64,000 nucleotides of DNA from CAIWHR01 sp963830485 (lineage in GTDB: Bacteria; Pseudomonadota; Gammaproteobacteria; Burkholderiales; Casimicrobiaceae), in assembly GCA_963830485.1 (NCBI GenBank), contig CAWHNE010000024.1, positions 52,485 through 116,484 on the forward strand, in the 5' to 3' direction. The translations under genes were made by a program, and so were the position numbers. Of the stretch, positions 16,791 to 25,287 are shown in pieces (the first letter of the stretch is position 1; each line of letters begins with the position of its first letter). The notes beneath the pieces were generated by a model. It saw only the letters and a program-made list of their open reading frames with translations. It ran no database searches and had not been told where the DNA came from.

Positions 16791-18895
16791 CGAACGCCAC
16801 GCTGCTGGTCGAGCTCGTCACCGAGGAGCTCCCGCCGAAGGCGCTGAAGCCCCTCGGCGAATCCTTCGCCAACGGGGTGGCCGAGGAACTGCGCAAGCGC
16901 GGATTCGCCCCATCGAACGCGGTCGTCACCCCCTATGCGACCCCGCGTCGGCTGAGCGTTTCGATCACCGCTGTGCCGGTTACGGTCACCGAGCCATCGC
17001 GCGCCGTACCGCTTCTGCCGGTCAACGTTGCGTTTGGCGCCGACGGCGCCGCCACCGATGCGCTCCAGAAGGCGATCAAGGCCAAGACCGGCTTCGAGCG
17101 CTACACGGCCGTCCCGTCCGACCGGATCGAGCGGCGGAACGACGGAAAGCTGGAGCGCTTGTTCTACATCGAGCCGCCCGTCGCCGTATCTCTGCGCTCC
17201 GCGCTGCAGGAATCGCTCGATGCAGCCCTCGTCCGGCTCCCTATCCCGAAGGTCATGAGCTACGCCGCGCCCGGCAGCTACTACAACAACGAGAAGTTCG
17301 TTCGCCCCGCGCATCGGCTGGTCGCGCTGCACGGCACAGACGTCGTCGCGGTCACCGCCCTCGGGCTCGAGGCCGGGCGCACGACGGAGGGTCACCGGTT
17401 CCTCGGCCGGCGCGACATCGACTTGCCGACCGCGGACGCGTACGCCGACGAGCTGTGGGCGGAAGGCAAGGTCATCGCGTCGTTCGAGCGCCGCCGCGCG
17501 GTGATCGAGCTGGCGCTGGCGGCGCAGGCGCACGGCGCGACGCTGATCGCGCCCGATGCCCTGCTCGACGAGGTCACGGCGCTCGTCGAGTGGCCGGTCG
17601 TCTACGCGGGCAGCTTCGATCCGGCGTTCCTCGCGGTGCCGCACGAGTGCCTGATCCTCACGATGCAGCAGAATCAAAAATACTTCGCGCTCGCCGACCG
17701 CGACGGCAAGCTGAGCCATCGCTTTCTGCTCGTCTCGAACCTCGAGACGCAGGATCCCGCGGCGATTGTCGCCGGCAACGAGCGCGTGCTGCGGGCGCGG
17801 CTCGCCGACGCGAAGTTCTTCTTCGACCAGGATCGCCGGCAGCCGCTCGCCGCGCGCGTCGACCGGCTGCGCAGCGTCGTCTACCACGGCAAGCTCGGCA
17901 CGCAGACGGATCGCATCGACCGGCTCCGCTTCCTCGCGCGGAAGATCGCCGCGAAGCTCGGGGCAGACGCCGCCGCCGCCGACCGCGCTGCACTGCTCGC
18001 GAAAGCCGATCTCGTCACCGCCATGGTCGGCGAATTCCCGGAGCTGCAGGGCGTCATGGGACGCTACTACGCGCAGCACGACGGCGAGCCGGCGGCGGTG
18101 GCCGACGCCATTGCGCAGCACTACTGGCCGCGCTTCGCAGGTGATGCGCTGCCCGCGGGCGGCGTCGCGCAGGCGGTCGCGCTCGCCGACAAGCTCGAGG
18201 CGCTCGCAGGCTTGTTCGGCGTCGGCCAGGTGCCGACCGGCGACAAGGACCCGTTCGGACTGCGTCGCGCCGCCCTCGGCGTCATCCGCATCCTGGTCGA
18301 GCGGCAGCTCGCCCTCCCATTGCCCGAGCTCCTAGCGCTTGCGTTCGACGCCTTCGACAGCGTGCCCGCCGTGAAGGACGCGCAGCCCGCCCTCGCGAGC
18401 TTCGTCTACGACCGGCTGCGCGGCTACCTGCGCGAGGAAGGCTACACGGCCAACCAGATCGCCGCGGTCGTCGACGCCGAGCCTGCCGAGATCCATCTCG
18501 TTCCCGCGCGGCTCGCAGCGGTGCAGTCGTTCGAGGCGCTGCCGGAGTCGGGCGCGCTCGCCGCCGCGAACAAGCGAATCGTCAACATCCTGCGCAAATC
18601 GGAGACCGAGGCCGCCGTTGCGGTCGATCGCAGCCGCCTCGAAAACGGCGCCGAGCACGACCTCTGGCTCGCGTTCCAGAAGCTCGAGCCCGCGGTCGAC
18701 GCGGACTGCGGCCGCGGCGACTTCTCGTCGGCGTTGAAGGCGCTCGCGACGGCCAAGCCCGCAGTCGACCGGTTCTTCGACGACGTGCTCGTGATGGCAG
18801 AGGATCCCGCGATCCGCGCTAATCGCCTTGCGCTCCTGCGCGGCATCGCGCAGACGATGAACCGCGTCGCGGACATCTCGAAGCTCGCGGTGTAG
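16787..18895 (+). CDS. glyS: Glycyl-tRNA synthetase beta subunit
   Basis: The 702-residue product starts with GTG, reading TNATLLVELVTEELPPKALK, the GlyS signature. The central part has YNNEKFVRPAHRLVALHG, TEGHRFLG and the HD-like region VYHGKLGTQTDRIDRL. The C-terminus is the anticodon-binding domain (FFDDVLVMAEDPAIRANRLA). The GTG overlaps the glyQ stop. An open frame continues upstream through glyQ, but glyQ's own frame and the conserved start decide the boundary. Confidence 0.95.
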   Translation: MTNATLLVELVTEELPPKALKPLGESFANGVAEELRKRGFAPSNAVVTPYATPRRLSVSITAVPVTVTEPSRAVPLLPVNVAFGADGAATDALQKAIKAKTGFERYTAVPSDRIERRNDGKLERLFYIEPPVAVSLRSALQESLDAALVRLPIPKVMSYAAPGSYYNNEKFVRPAHRLVALHGTDVVAVTALGLEAGRTTEGHRFLGRRDIDLPTADAYADELWAEGKVIASFERRRAVIELALAAQAHGATLIAPDALLDEVTALVEWPVVYAGSFDPAFLAVPHECLILTMQQNQKYFALADRDGKLSHRFLLVSNLETQDPAAIVAGNERVLRARLADAKFFFDQDRRQPLAARVDRLRSVVYHGKLGTQTDRIDRLRFLARKIAAKLGADAAAADRAALLAKADLVTAMVGEFPELQGVMGRYYAQHDGEPAAVADAIAQHYWPRFAGDALPAGGVAQAVALADKLEALAGLFGVGQVPTGDKDPFGLRRAALGVIRILVERQLALPLPELLALAFDAFDSVPAVKDAQPALASFVYDRLRGYLREEGYTANQIAAVVDAEPAEIHLVPARLAAVQSFEALPESGALAAANKRIVNILRKSETEAAVAVDRSRLENGAEHDLWLAFQKLEPAVDADCGRGDFSSALKALATAKPAVDRFFDDVLVMAEDPAIRANRLALLRGIAQTMNRVADISKLAV

Positions 18896-18906
18896 CCTCC
18901 GGGACC

Positions 18907-19488
18907 ATGGTCCAGCTCGCCTCCGAAGCGGTTGCCCAGACCCGGGCGGTCCGGCTGATCGTGCTGGACCGCGACGGCGTCATCAACCGCGACAGCGAGC
19001 AGTTCATCAAGTCGCCCGACGAGTGGCGGCCGATTCCCGGCAGCCTGGAGGCGATCGCGCGCCTCCACCACGCCGGGTTCCGCGTCGTCGTCGCGACCAA
19101 CCAGTCGGGGATCGGCCGCGGCCTGTTCGACATGGCAACGCTGAACGCGATCCACGAGAAGATGTACAAGGCGCTGGCGCAGGCGGGCGGGCGCATCGAC
19201 GCGCTGTTCTACTGCCCGCATACCGCGGACTCCGACTGCGAGTGCCGCAAGCCCAAAGCCGGGATGCTGCGCGAGATCGGGCTGCGCTTCGGCATCGACA
19301 TGACCGGCGTGCCCTGTGTCGGCGACTCGGTGCGCGACCTCGAGGCGGCGGAGGCGGTTGGCGCCCAGCCGCTGCTCGTGCTGACCGGCAAGGGCGAGAA
19401 GACGCTGCGCGCCGGCAACTTCCCGAAGAACACGGTGATCTTCCCGGATCTCGCGTTCGCGGCGTCGGCGCTGCTCGCGGCCGAGTGA
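18907..19488 (+). CDS. gmhB: D-glycero-beta-D-manno-heptose-1,7-bisphosphate 7-phosphatase
   Basis: The 193-residue HAD phosphatase has motif I LDRDGVINRDSEQFIKSPDE, motif II VVVATNQSGIGRG, the zinc-binding cysteines in YCPHTADSDCECRKPKAGM, and motif IV CVGDSVRDLEAA. GmhB makes heptose-1-phosphate for lipopolysaccharide core synthesis. It follows glyS by 11 bases and precedes plsC, the usual betaproteobacterial order. About 18 residues precede motif I, slightly longer than average. Confidence 0.92.
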   Translation: MVQLASEAVAQTRAVRLIVLDRDGVINRDSEQFIKSPDEWRPIPGSLEAIARLHHAGFRVVVATNQSGIGRGLFDMATLNAIHEKMYKALAQAGGRIDALFYCPHTADSDCECRKPKAGMLREIGLRFGIDMTGVPCVGDSVRDLEAAEAVGAQPLLVLTGKGEKTLRAGNFPKNTVIFPDLAFAASALLAAE

Positions 19489-19503
19489 CCGCGAAACCGG
19501 TCG

Positions 19504-20226
19504 ATGTCCGCCCTTCGCGCGCTCGCGTTCCTGCTGTTCCAGGTGCTCGTCACACCGTTCTACGCGGCGGTGATGCTCGCGACGTTCTGGCTGCCGCGCG
19601 TGCCGATGTACCGGATTGCCGCGCACTGGTGCCGGACGAACCTCTTCGGCGCGCGCGTCCTCTGCGGGATCCGCCACCGCGCGATCGGCGCCGAGCACAT
19701 CCCGCCCGCGGACGTCCCGCACATCGTGATGTCGAAGCACAGCTCGACCTGGGAGACGCTCGCGCTCACGCTGTTCTTCCCGCCGCTCGCCTACGTCGCG
19801 AAGAAGGAGCTCCTGTCGATCCCGTTCTTCGGCTGGGGTTTCGCGCTCGCCTCGCCGATCACGATCGACCGCAAGGCGGGGATGGACGCGATGCAGCAGA
19901 TCGCGAAGCAGGGCCGCGAGCGGTTCGCGCAGGGCTTCTGGATCGTCGTCTATCCCGAGGGGACGCGGATCCGGGCGGGCACCCGCGCCAAGTACAAGAC
20001 CGGCGGCGCCAGGCTCGCCCGCGAGCTCGGCGTGCCGATCGTCCCCGTCGCGCACAATGCCGGCTGGCTGTGGCCGAAGGGGATCTTCGGCAAGCGCCCG
20101 GGAACGGTTACGATCTCGTTCGGGCCGCCGATCGCGCCCGCCGGGAAGGACGCGCAACGGCTGACTGTCGAGGTCGAGACATGGATCGAGGACGAGGTCG
20201 CACGCCTGGGAGTGCCGCCGCCTTGA
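19504..20226 (+). CDS. plsC: 1-acyl-sn-glycerol-3-phosphate acyltransferase (PlsC-like)
   Basis: The 240-residue protein has an N-terminal membrane segment and the acyltransferase motifs: SKHSSTWETL (motif I), ITIDRKAG (motif II), VYPEGTRIRAG (motif III) and VPVAHNAGWLW (motif IV). Motif I reads H-X4-E instead of the usual H-X4-D; I cannot tell from the sequence whether activity is changed. PlsC converts lysophosphatidic acid to phosphatidic acid. The next gene starts inside its stop codon (TTGA). Confidence 0.87.
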   Translation: MSALRALAFLLFQVLVTPFYAAVMLATFWLPRVPMYRIAAHWCRTNLFGARVLCGIRHRAIGAEHIPPADVPHIVMSKHSSTWETLALTLFFPPLAYVAKKELLSIPFFGWGFALASPITIDRKAGMDAMQQIAKQGRERFAQGFWIVVYPEGTRIRAGTRAKYKTGGARLARELGVPIVPVAHNAGWLWPKGIFGKRPGTVTISFGPPIAPAGKDAQRLTVEVETWIEDEVARLGVPPP

Positions 20227-20972
20227 ACGTCGCCGCCGCGGGCCGGAGCCGTTCCGCCGTGCTGCCCGTTCCGCTGCGCCGGATCGCGCTCGCGGGCGAG
20301 GCGGTCGACTATCGGCTCGTCCGCGCGAAGCGCAGGACGATCGGCATGCACGTCGGCGCCGACGGCCTCGTCGTCCGCGCGTCGCGCTGGGTCACGATCG
20401 GGGACATCGAAGCCACGCTCCACGAGCACGCCGCCTGGATCCTGCGCCGGCTCGCCGAATGGCGCGCGCATCGCCGCGATGTCCTGCCCGATGTGTGGAT
20501 GTCGGGCGCGCCCATTCTCTTCCAAGGCCGCGATCTCACGCTCGCCCTCCACCGCTCGCCGCAGACGAGCGTCGTCGCCGATCTCGTCAACGTCACCGTC
20601 CACCATTCGGCGCCGCACGTCGAGCAGGAGATCGCGTCCTGCGTCGCCCAATGGCTGCGGGACGAGGCGCTCGGATTTCTCGTGCCCCGCGTCGCGGCGT
20701 GCGCCGCACGAATCAATGCCGGAACACCGACCGTGCGGCTCTCGAATGCGCGCTCCGAATGGGGCAGCTGCAACCGCAAGGGCGAGATCCGCTTCTCGTG
20801 GCGCCTGATCCAGCTCCCGCCGGATCTCGCGCAGTACCTCGTCGCGCACGAGGTCGCGCACCTGATCGAGCTCAACCATTCGCCCAAGTTCTGGGCGCTC
20901 GTCGAGACGCTCTATCCCGCGCACGCGGCGGCACGGCGCGCGCTCGTCGAGTGGTCCGTGCTGCTGGATTAG
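20223..20972 (+). CDS. YgjP-like metal-dependent hydrolase (M48-type, SprT-like)
   Basis: The product carries the zinc-binding HEVAHLIELNHSPKFW near the C-terminus (HExxH plus a downstream histidine) and SNARSEWGSCNRKGEIRFSW, the core of the YgjP/DUF45 family of putative metalloproteases. I chose TTG 20223, which overlaps the plsC stop and gives 249 residues; a GTG 12 codons later would also fit. Substrate is unknown. Its stop is 4 bases from a perfect inverted repeat. Confidence 0.8.
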   Translation: MNVAAAGRSRSAVLPVPLRRIALAGEAVDYRLVRAKRRTIGMHVGADGLVVRASRWVTIGDIEATLHEHAAWILRRLAEWRAHRRDVLPDVWMSGAPILFQGRDLTLALHRSPQTSVVADLVNVTVHHSAPHVEQEIASCVAQWLRDEALGFLVPRVAACAARINAGTPTVRLSNARSEWGSCNRKGEIRFSWRLIQLPPDLAQYLVAHEVAHLIELNHSPKFWALVETLYPAHAAARRALVEWSVLLD

Positions 20973-20975
20973 ACC

Positions 20976-21047
20976 GGGGACAGACCACGTTTTCCGGCCT
21001 GACGGCCTCTCGTGCAATCGCGGGTCGAGAAAACGTGGTCTGTCCCC
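20976..21047. repeat. Long inverted repeat between convergent genes
   Basis: Two perfect 19-base arms (GGGGACAGACCACGTTTTC at 20976-20994 and its reverse complement at 21029-21047) flank a 34-base loop. It lies between the stops of the YgjP-like gene and cyaY. The arms resemble REP-type palindromes of betaproteobacteria. It could also act as a two-way transcription stop, but there is no clear T-tract. Confidence 0.8.
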
Positions 21048-21050
21048 GAT

Positions 21051-21392
21051 TTACGCCGGCAGCGGGGGCAGCGCGACGTCGAGTCCCGCCTGCGCGCGCA
21101 GGAGCGAGGCGAGCGACGTACCGAGCTCGGCGCCGCTCCGCGTGTCGCGCCACTCGCCGCCGCGCGGCGCGAAGTGGAAGCCGCCGCTGCGCGCCGCCAC
21201 CCAGATCTCGCGATTCGGCACGTGCCGATTGACGACGAGCTTGCTGTCGTCGCCGCACTCGATTTCGAGGATTCCGTCGTGGAGCGTCCAGTCGCCCTCG
21301 GCATCGCCCTTGGCGAGCGCAGCATCGAGCGCCTTGCCGATCGCGGCCAGCACGGCATCGGCGGCGGCGATGAATTCGCTGTCGGTGGTCAT
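21051..21392 (-). CDS. cyaY: Iron-sulfur cluster assembly protein CyaY (frataxin homologue)
   Basis: The 113-residue product has the frataxin core: EGDWTLHDGILEIECGDDSK, VVNRHVPNREIWVAARSGGF and HFAPRGGEWRDTRSGAEL. CyaY binds iron and modulates IscS during Fe-S assembly. The acidic first helix (DSEFIAAADAVLAAIGKALD) fits. It is divergent from lptM-lysA, the arrangement seen in many proteobacteria. Confidence 0.92.
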   Translation of the reverse strand: MTTDSEFIAAADAVLAAIGKALDAALAKGDAEGDWTLHDGILEIECGDDSKLVVNRHVPNREIWVAARSGGFHFAPRGGEWRDTRSGAELGTSLASLLRAQAGLDVALPPLPA

Positions 21393-21431
21393 CGCGGAAT
21401 CGGCGTTTCGCGCATGCTAGGATTCCACTCG

Positions 21432-21653
21432 ATGTTACGTGATTTCGCCGCCGCCGTTCGCGCCGTCCGCCGAGCTCGCATCGTGTCGGCGCTCGCCGCA
21501 ACAGCCGTGATCGGCGCCGCGCCCGGCTGCGGCATCAAGGGCCCATTGCGGCCTGCCGCGCCGCCGGCGCCCGCGACCGCGCCCGCGCCGCCCGACGCGG
21601 CGCCCTCCACGCCGGCCACGGAGCCGGATCCGGCGACGCCGCGCAAGCCATGA
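21432..21653 (+). CDS. lptM: Small lipoprotein LptM (YifL-like)
   Basis: The 73-residue product has a basic N-terminus, a hydrophobic stretch (IVSALAATAVIGAAP) and the lipobox cysteine 33 in GCGIKGPLRP, the family signature; the rest is proline/alanine-rich. LptM assists maturation of the LptD outer-membrane translocon in E. coli. The gene lies directly before lysA and overlaps it (ATGA), as is typical. Confidence 0.85.
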   Translation: MLRDFAAAVRAVRRARIVSALAATAVIGAAPGCGIKGPLRPAAPPAPATAPAPPDAAPSTPATEPDPATPRKP

Positions 21654-22897
21654 CGGCGTTTTTCGGCCGGCGCGATGGCGAGCTGCATGCCGAGGACGTC
21701 CCGCTCTCCGCGATTGCCGAGCGCTTCGGCACGCCGTGCTTCGTCTACTCCCGCGCGGCGATCGAAGGCGGCTACCGTGAGTTCGACGGCGCTTTCGCGG
21801 GCGTGCCGCACCTCGTCTGCTACGCGGTCAAGGCGAACGGGAGTCTTGCGGTCCTGAACCTGCTGGCGCGTGCGGGGAGCGGATTCGACATCGTGTCGGG
21901 CGGCGAACTCGCGCGCGTGATCGCCGCCGGCGGCGACCCCGCGAACGTCGTGTTCTCCGGCGTCGGCAAGACGGCGGACGAGATGGCGGCCGCGCTCGCC
22001 GCGGGCATCCACTGCTTCAACGTCGAGTCGGCGGCCGAGCTCGACCTCCTGAATGTGACCGCCGGCCGCGCGGGCAAGGTCGCGCCGGTGTCCGTCCGCG
22101 TCAATCCTGACGTCGATCCGCGGACGCATCCGTACATCTCGACCGGGCTCCGCGAGAGCAAGTTCGGCGTCGCGTGGGCCGACGCGCCGGCGCTCTACCG
22201 ACGCGCCGCCGCGCTGCCGCACGTCGCGGTGCGCGGCATCGATTGCCACATCGGCTCGCAGATCACCGACCTCGCCGTCTGCGTCGAGGCCGCCGAGAAA
22301 TTGTTCGCGCTCGCCGACCGGATCGAGGCCGACGGCATCGCGCTCGCGCATGTCGACCTGGGCGGCGGGCTCGGCATCCGCTACCGCAGCGACGAGGCGA
22401 TCGAGCCGCGCGACTACGGGCTCGCCATGCAGCGCGCACGCGGGAACCGGCGGCACCGCCTGCTGCTCGAGCCGGGCCGCTATCTCGTTGGCAACGCCGG
22501 CGTGCTCCTGACCCGCGTTCTGTACCTCAAGCCCGGCGCGGGGCGCGACTTCGCGATCGTCGACGCCGCGATGAACGACCTGATCCGGCCAGCGCTCTAC
22601 GACGCCTGGCACGACGTGGAGGCGGTGCGCCCGCGCGAAGGTCCGACGCGCCGCTGGCAGATCGTCGGCCCGGTCTGCGAAAGCGCCGATTTCCTGGCGC
22701 ACGACCGCGACCTCGCGCTCGAAGCGGGCGATCTCGTTGCGGTGCGTTCGGCGGGCGCCTACGCGTTCGCGATGAGTTCCAACTACAACGCTCGACCGCG
22801 CGCCTGCGAGGTCGTCGTCGACGGAAAACACGCGCATCTTGCCCGCGCGCGCGAGACGATCGCCGATCTTTTCGCGCACGAAACGCGGCTCCCGTAA
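21650..22897 (+). CDS. lysA: Diaminopimelate decarboxylase
   Basis: The 415-residue PLP enzyme has the lysine-containing YAVKANGSLAVLNLLA, the GSGFDIVSGGEL and HIGSQI motifs, the phosphate-binding DLGGGLGI, EPGRYLVGNAGVL, and the C-terminal GPVCESADFLAHDRDL. It converts meso-diaminopimelate to lysine. It overlaps lptM, with cyaY divergent upstream. Length and motif order are standard. Confidence 0.95.
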   Translation: MTAFFGRRDGELHAEDVPLSAIAERFGTPCFVYSRAAIEGGYREFDGAFAGVPHLVCYAVKANGSLAVLNLLARAGSGFDIVSGGELARVIAAGGDPANVVFSGVGKTADEMAAALAAGIHCFNVESAAELDLLNVTAGRAGKVAPVSVRVNPDVDPRTHPYISTGLRESKFGVAWADAPALYRRAAALPHVAVRGIDCHIGSQITDLAVCVEAAEKLFALADRIEADGIALAHVDLGGGLGIRYRSDEAIEPRDYGLAMQRARGNRRHRLLLEPGRYLVGNAGVLLTRVLYLKPGAGRDFAIVDAAMNDLIRPALYDAWHDVEAVRPREGPTRRWQIVGPVCESADFLAHDRDLALEAGDLVAVRSAGAYAFAMSSNYNARPRACEVVVDGKHAHLARARETIADLFAHETRLP

Positions 22898-23019
22898 CCC
22901 CGCGCATGCACGCTGCGCACTCGCGTGCGCGATGCCGCAATGCGCCTTTCGACCCCGAAAATGCGGTGTGCGAATTCGCAACAATCGCGCATGCAAGGCC
23001 CGGAATCGGCGGGCAAATC

Positions 23020-23047
23020 TTGCAATCCGGGAAAATGTCGCTAGAAT
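23020..23047 (+). promoter_or_regulatory. Sigma-70-like promoter of the histone H1-like gene
   Basis: TTGCAA at 23020-23025 and TAGAAT at 23042-23047 are separated by 16 bases. The gene start lies about 130 bases downstream, which leaves a long leader. The stretch 22898-23174 holds no convincing gene; apart from this promoter I see nothing else in it. Confidence 0.55.
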
Positions 23048-23174
23048 TCAGCCAGCAGGTAGCGACGGTTTTGTCAAGAGGTCGCGGCAAATCGGCGATA
23101 CGAAAGACGAATCCGGAACCGCCTGCGAGGATGTAGAAGCACCATAACAGTTACAGCAACTCAGACAGGAGACT

Positions 23175-23516
23175 ATGCAAATGGCAGACATTATGTCGAT
23201 GATGCCGGCGGCCTCGCCGGCGCCCAAGAAGGCGACCAAGCGCAAGGCGAAGAAGAAGGCAACCAAGAAGAAGGGCGCGAAGAAGGCGACCAAGCGCAAG
23301 GCCCCGAAGCGCAAGGCCGCGAAGAAGGCGACGAAGCGCAAGGCCGCGAAGAAGGCGACCAAGAAGAAGGCCGCCCCGAAGCGCAAGGCCAAGAAGGCGA
23401 CCAAGAAGAGGAAGGCCGCCCCGAAGCGCAAGGCCAAGAAGGCGACCAAGAAGAAGGCCGCCCCGAAGCGCAAGGCGAAGAAGAAGGCCAAGAAGAAGGC
23501 CGCCAAGAAGCTGTAA
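23175..23516 (+). CDS. Histone H1-like lysine/alanine-rich DNA-binding protein
   Basis: The 113-residue protein is almost entirely made of short KKATKRKA / APKRKAKKATKKK repeats after a short hydrophobic start (MADIMSMMPAASPAP). Such proteins resemble eukaryotic H1 tails and bacterial AlgP/Hc1-type nucleoid proteins, and are common in betaproteobacteria. AGGAGA lies just before the first ATG; the second ATG (23181) has the better spacing, so either may be used. A strong terminator follows. Confidence 0.8.
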   Translation: MQMADIMSMMPAASPAPKKATKRKAKKKATKKKGAKKATKRKAPKRKAAKKATKRKAAKKATKKKAAPKRKAKKATKKRKAAPKRKAKKATKKKAAPKRKAKKKAKKKAAKKL

Positions 23517-23552
23517 GCCTTGCCCGAGTCCGCCCCGAACGGCGGCGGACGA

Positions 23553-23586
23553 AAAACAGGCGACGCGAGAACGCGTCGCCTGTTTT
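23553..23586. terminator. Bidirectional rho-independent terminator
   Basis: ACAGGCGACGCG, a 4-base loop region and CGCGTCGCCTGT form a 12-base-pair stem. It is followed by TTTTGTTTT on the plus strand and by TTTTTC on the minus strand. It serves the convergent H1-like gene and mltD. Confidence 0.85.
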
Positions 23587-23606
23587 GTTTTCAGGCGCGC
23601 ATAGAT

Positions 23607-25178
23607 CTAGTCGCTGGTCGCCACCGGCGTCTTGGCGCTGCGCGTTCCCGGCTTCTGAGCGGTCCCCGCACTGGCCGGCCGTCCCCCGGCGCCCGTCGCG
23701 CCGTTCTTGCCGGGCGCCTTCGCGGTCGCCGGCGCCAGCGCTTTCCGCCCGGTCGCGCGCTTCGCCCTGCCCGCATTCGGCGCGAGATCGCTCGTGATGC
23801 GCAACGTCTGACCGGCCGTCACGGACACCTGCGCCATTCCGTTCCAGCGCTTGAGGTCCTGCACGCTCACGTCGTACCGGCTCGCGATCTGCGCGAGCGT
23901 GTCGCCGCGCTTGACGCGGTAGTAGAAGGTCCGCCCTTGCGGCACGGTCGTGAAGACCGCCTGCGCGAGCCCGTCCGCGCCGTCGGCGCTCGGGTGCGCC
24001 GAGGGCACGAGCAGCGTGTGGCCCGCGGGGAGCTTCGCCTTCGTGCCGAGTCCGTTTACCGCACGCAGGGCTTCGACCGGCAGCCCGAACTTCGCGGCAA
24101 CCTGCGGCAGCGTCTCGCCGTTGCGCATCCGGTAGGCCTGCCAGGATACGAGCGGCTGATCGGTGAGGTCGAGCTTGGCCGCGAACAGCTCCGCCGTGTC
24201 GATAGGCAGGAGGATCGTGTATTCGTCCGCGCCGGCGATCACCGGTCGATTGAAGTGGGGGTTCAGGAACTGGAACTCCTCGAGGGGCATCTCGGCCAGC
24301 TCCGCCGCGCGCTTCACGTCGATCCGCTTCGTCGTCTTGACGACGGTGAAGTATGGCGCGTCGGGGATGTCCTCGAGCACGAGCCCGTATTTCGCGGGGT
24401 CGCTGACGATGTTCTTGACCGCCTGCAGCTTGGGCAGGTAGTTGCGCGTCTCGTCCGGCATCTTGAGGCTGGAATATCCGATCGGCCGCCCTTTCTTCTG
24501 ATTCTGCGCGATCGCCTTCGCGACGTTGCCCTCGCCCCAGTTGTAGGCGGCGAGCGAGAGCTGCCAGTCGTCGAAATCGCCGTGGAGCTTCGTGAGGTAC
24601 GCGAGCGCACCCTCGGTCCCCGCGACCACGTCGCGGCGCGCGTCGAACCAGAAGCTCTGCTTCATCCCGTAGAATTTGCCGGTCGACGGGATGAACTGCC
24701 AGATGCCGGAAGCGCGGCTCGTCGACAGCGCGTTTGGGTTGTACGCGCTCTCGATCATCGGAAGGAGCGCGATCTCCGCCGGCATGCCGCGCTCCTCGAC
24801 CTCGACGACGATGTAGTAGAGATAGCGGCGGCTGCGGTCGACCATCCGCGCGACATAATCGGGCCGCGACGAATACCACTCTTCCCACTTGGCGACGAGC
24901 GGGTCGTCGAGAGTCGGCATCGCGAAGCCCTTGCGGATCCGGTCCCAGAGGTCGTCTGCGGGAGGCGGCAGCGCCTCGAGCGAGGCGGCGACGTCGGGTG
25001 GAAACGCCGTGTCCGCGACGGGCGAGGGCGCAATGACGACCGGCTCAGGCGGCGGCCCAGGCGGGGGTTCGGGGACGGTGACCGCGAGGGGATCCGGAGC
25101 AGGTAGCTCCGGCGCGGGCGTAGCGCACGCCGCGAGCAGCGCAGCGAGCAGGAGCGGAGCGACGTGTCTTTGGCGCAA
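23607..25178 (-). CDS. mltD: Membrane-bound lytic murein transglycosylase D
   Basis: The 523-residue lipoprotein has the lipobox LAAC (cysteine 18) and a proline-rich linker. The SLT domain has catalytic glutamate in LLPMIESAYNPNALS, then ASGIWQFIPSTG and LAAYNWGEGNVAKAI. LysM-type repeats follow (YRMRNGETLPQVAAKFGL and YYRVKRGDTLAQIASRY). It cleaves peptidoglycan glycan strands with 1,6-anhydro ends. The C-terminal 65 residues are a basic Ala/Thr/Gly tail. It is followed by gloB in the usual betaproteobacterial order. Confidence 0.9.
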   Translation of the reverse strand: MRQRHVAPLLLAALLAACATPAPELPAPDPLAVTVPEPPPGPPPEPVVIAPSPVADTAFPPDVAASLEALPPPADDLWDRIRKGFAMPTLDDPLVAKWEEWYSSRPDYVARMVDRSRRYLYYIVVEVEERGMPAEIALLPMIESAYNPNALSTSRASGIWQFIPSTGKFYGMKQSFWFDARRDVVAGTEGALAYLTKLHGDFDDWQLSLAAYNWGEGNVAKAIAQNQKKGRPIGYSSLKMPDETRNYLPKLQAVKNIVSDPAKYGLVLEDIPDAPYFTVVKTTKRIDVKRAAELAEMPLEEFQFLNPHFNRPVIAGADEYTILLPIDTAELFAAKLDLTDQPLVSWQAYRMRNGETLPQVAAKFGLPVEALRAVNGLGTKAKLPAGHTLLVPSAHPSADGADGLAQAVFTTVPQGRTFYYRVKRGDTLAQIASRYDVSVQDLKRWNGMAQVSVTAGQTLRITSDLAPNAGRAKRATGRKALAPATAKAPGKNGATGAGGRPASAGTAQKPGTRSAKTPVATSD

Positions 25179-25287
25179 TTCGACCGGGATCTGGGGACGA
25201 GGGTTCGGCGATGGTAGGCGCCACCCTACCGAGCGTCAACCCGAGGGCATCCGGGGACGGGCCGCGACGACGAACGGCCGGTTGCAC

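Noticed and set aside
23220..23510. Short direct repeats resembling a CRISPR array
   Set aside because: They are codon repeats for Lys/Ala/Thr in the H1-like gene; there are no unique spacers. No CRISPR array or cas gene is present in the window.
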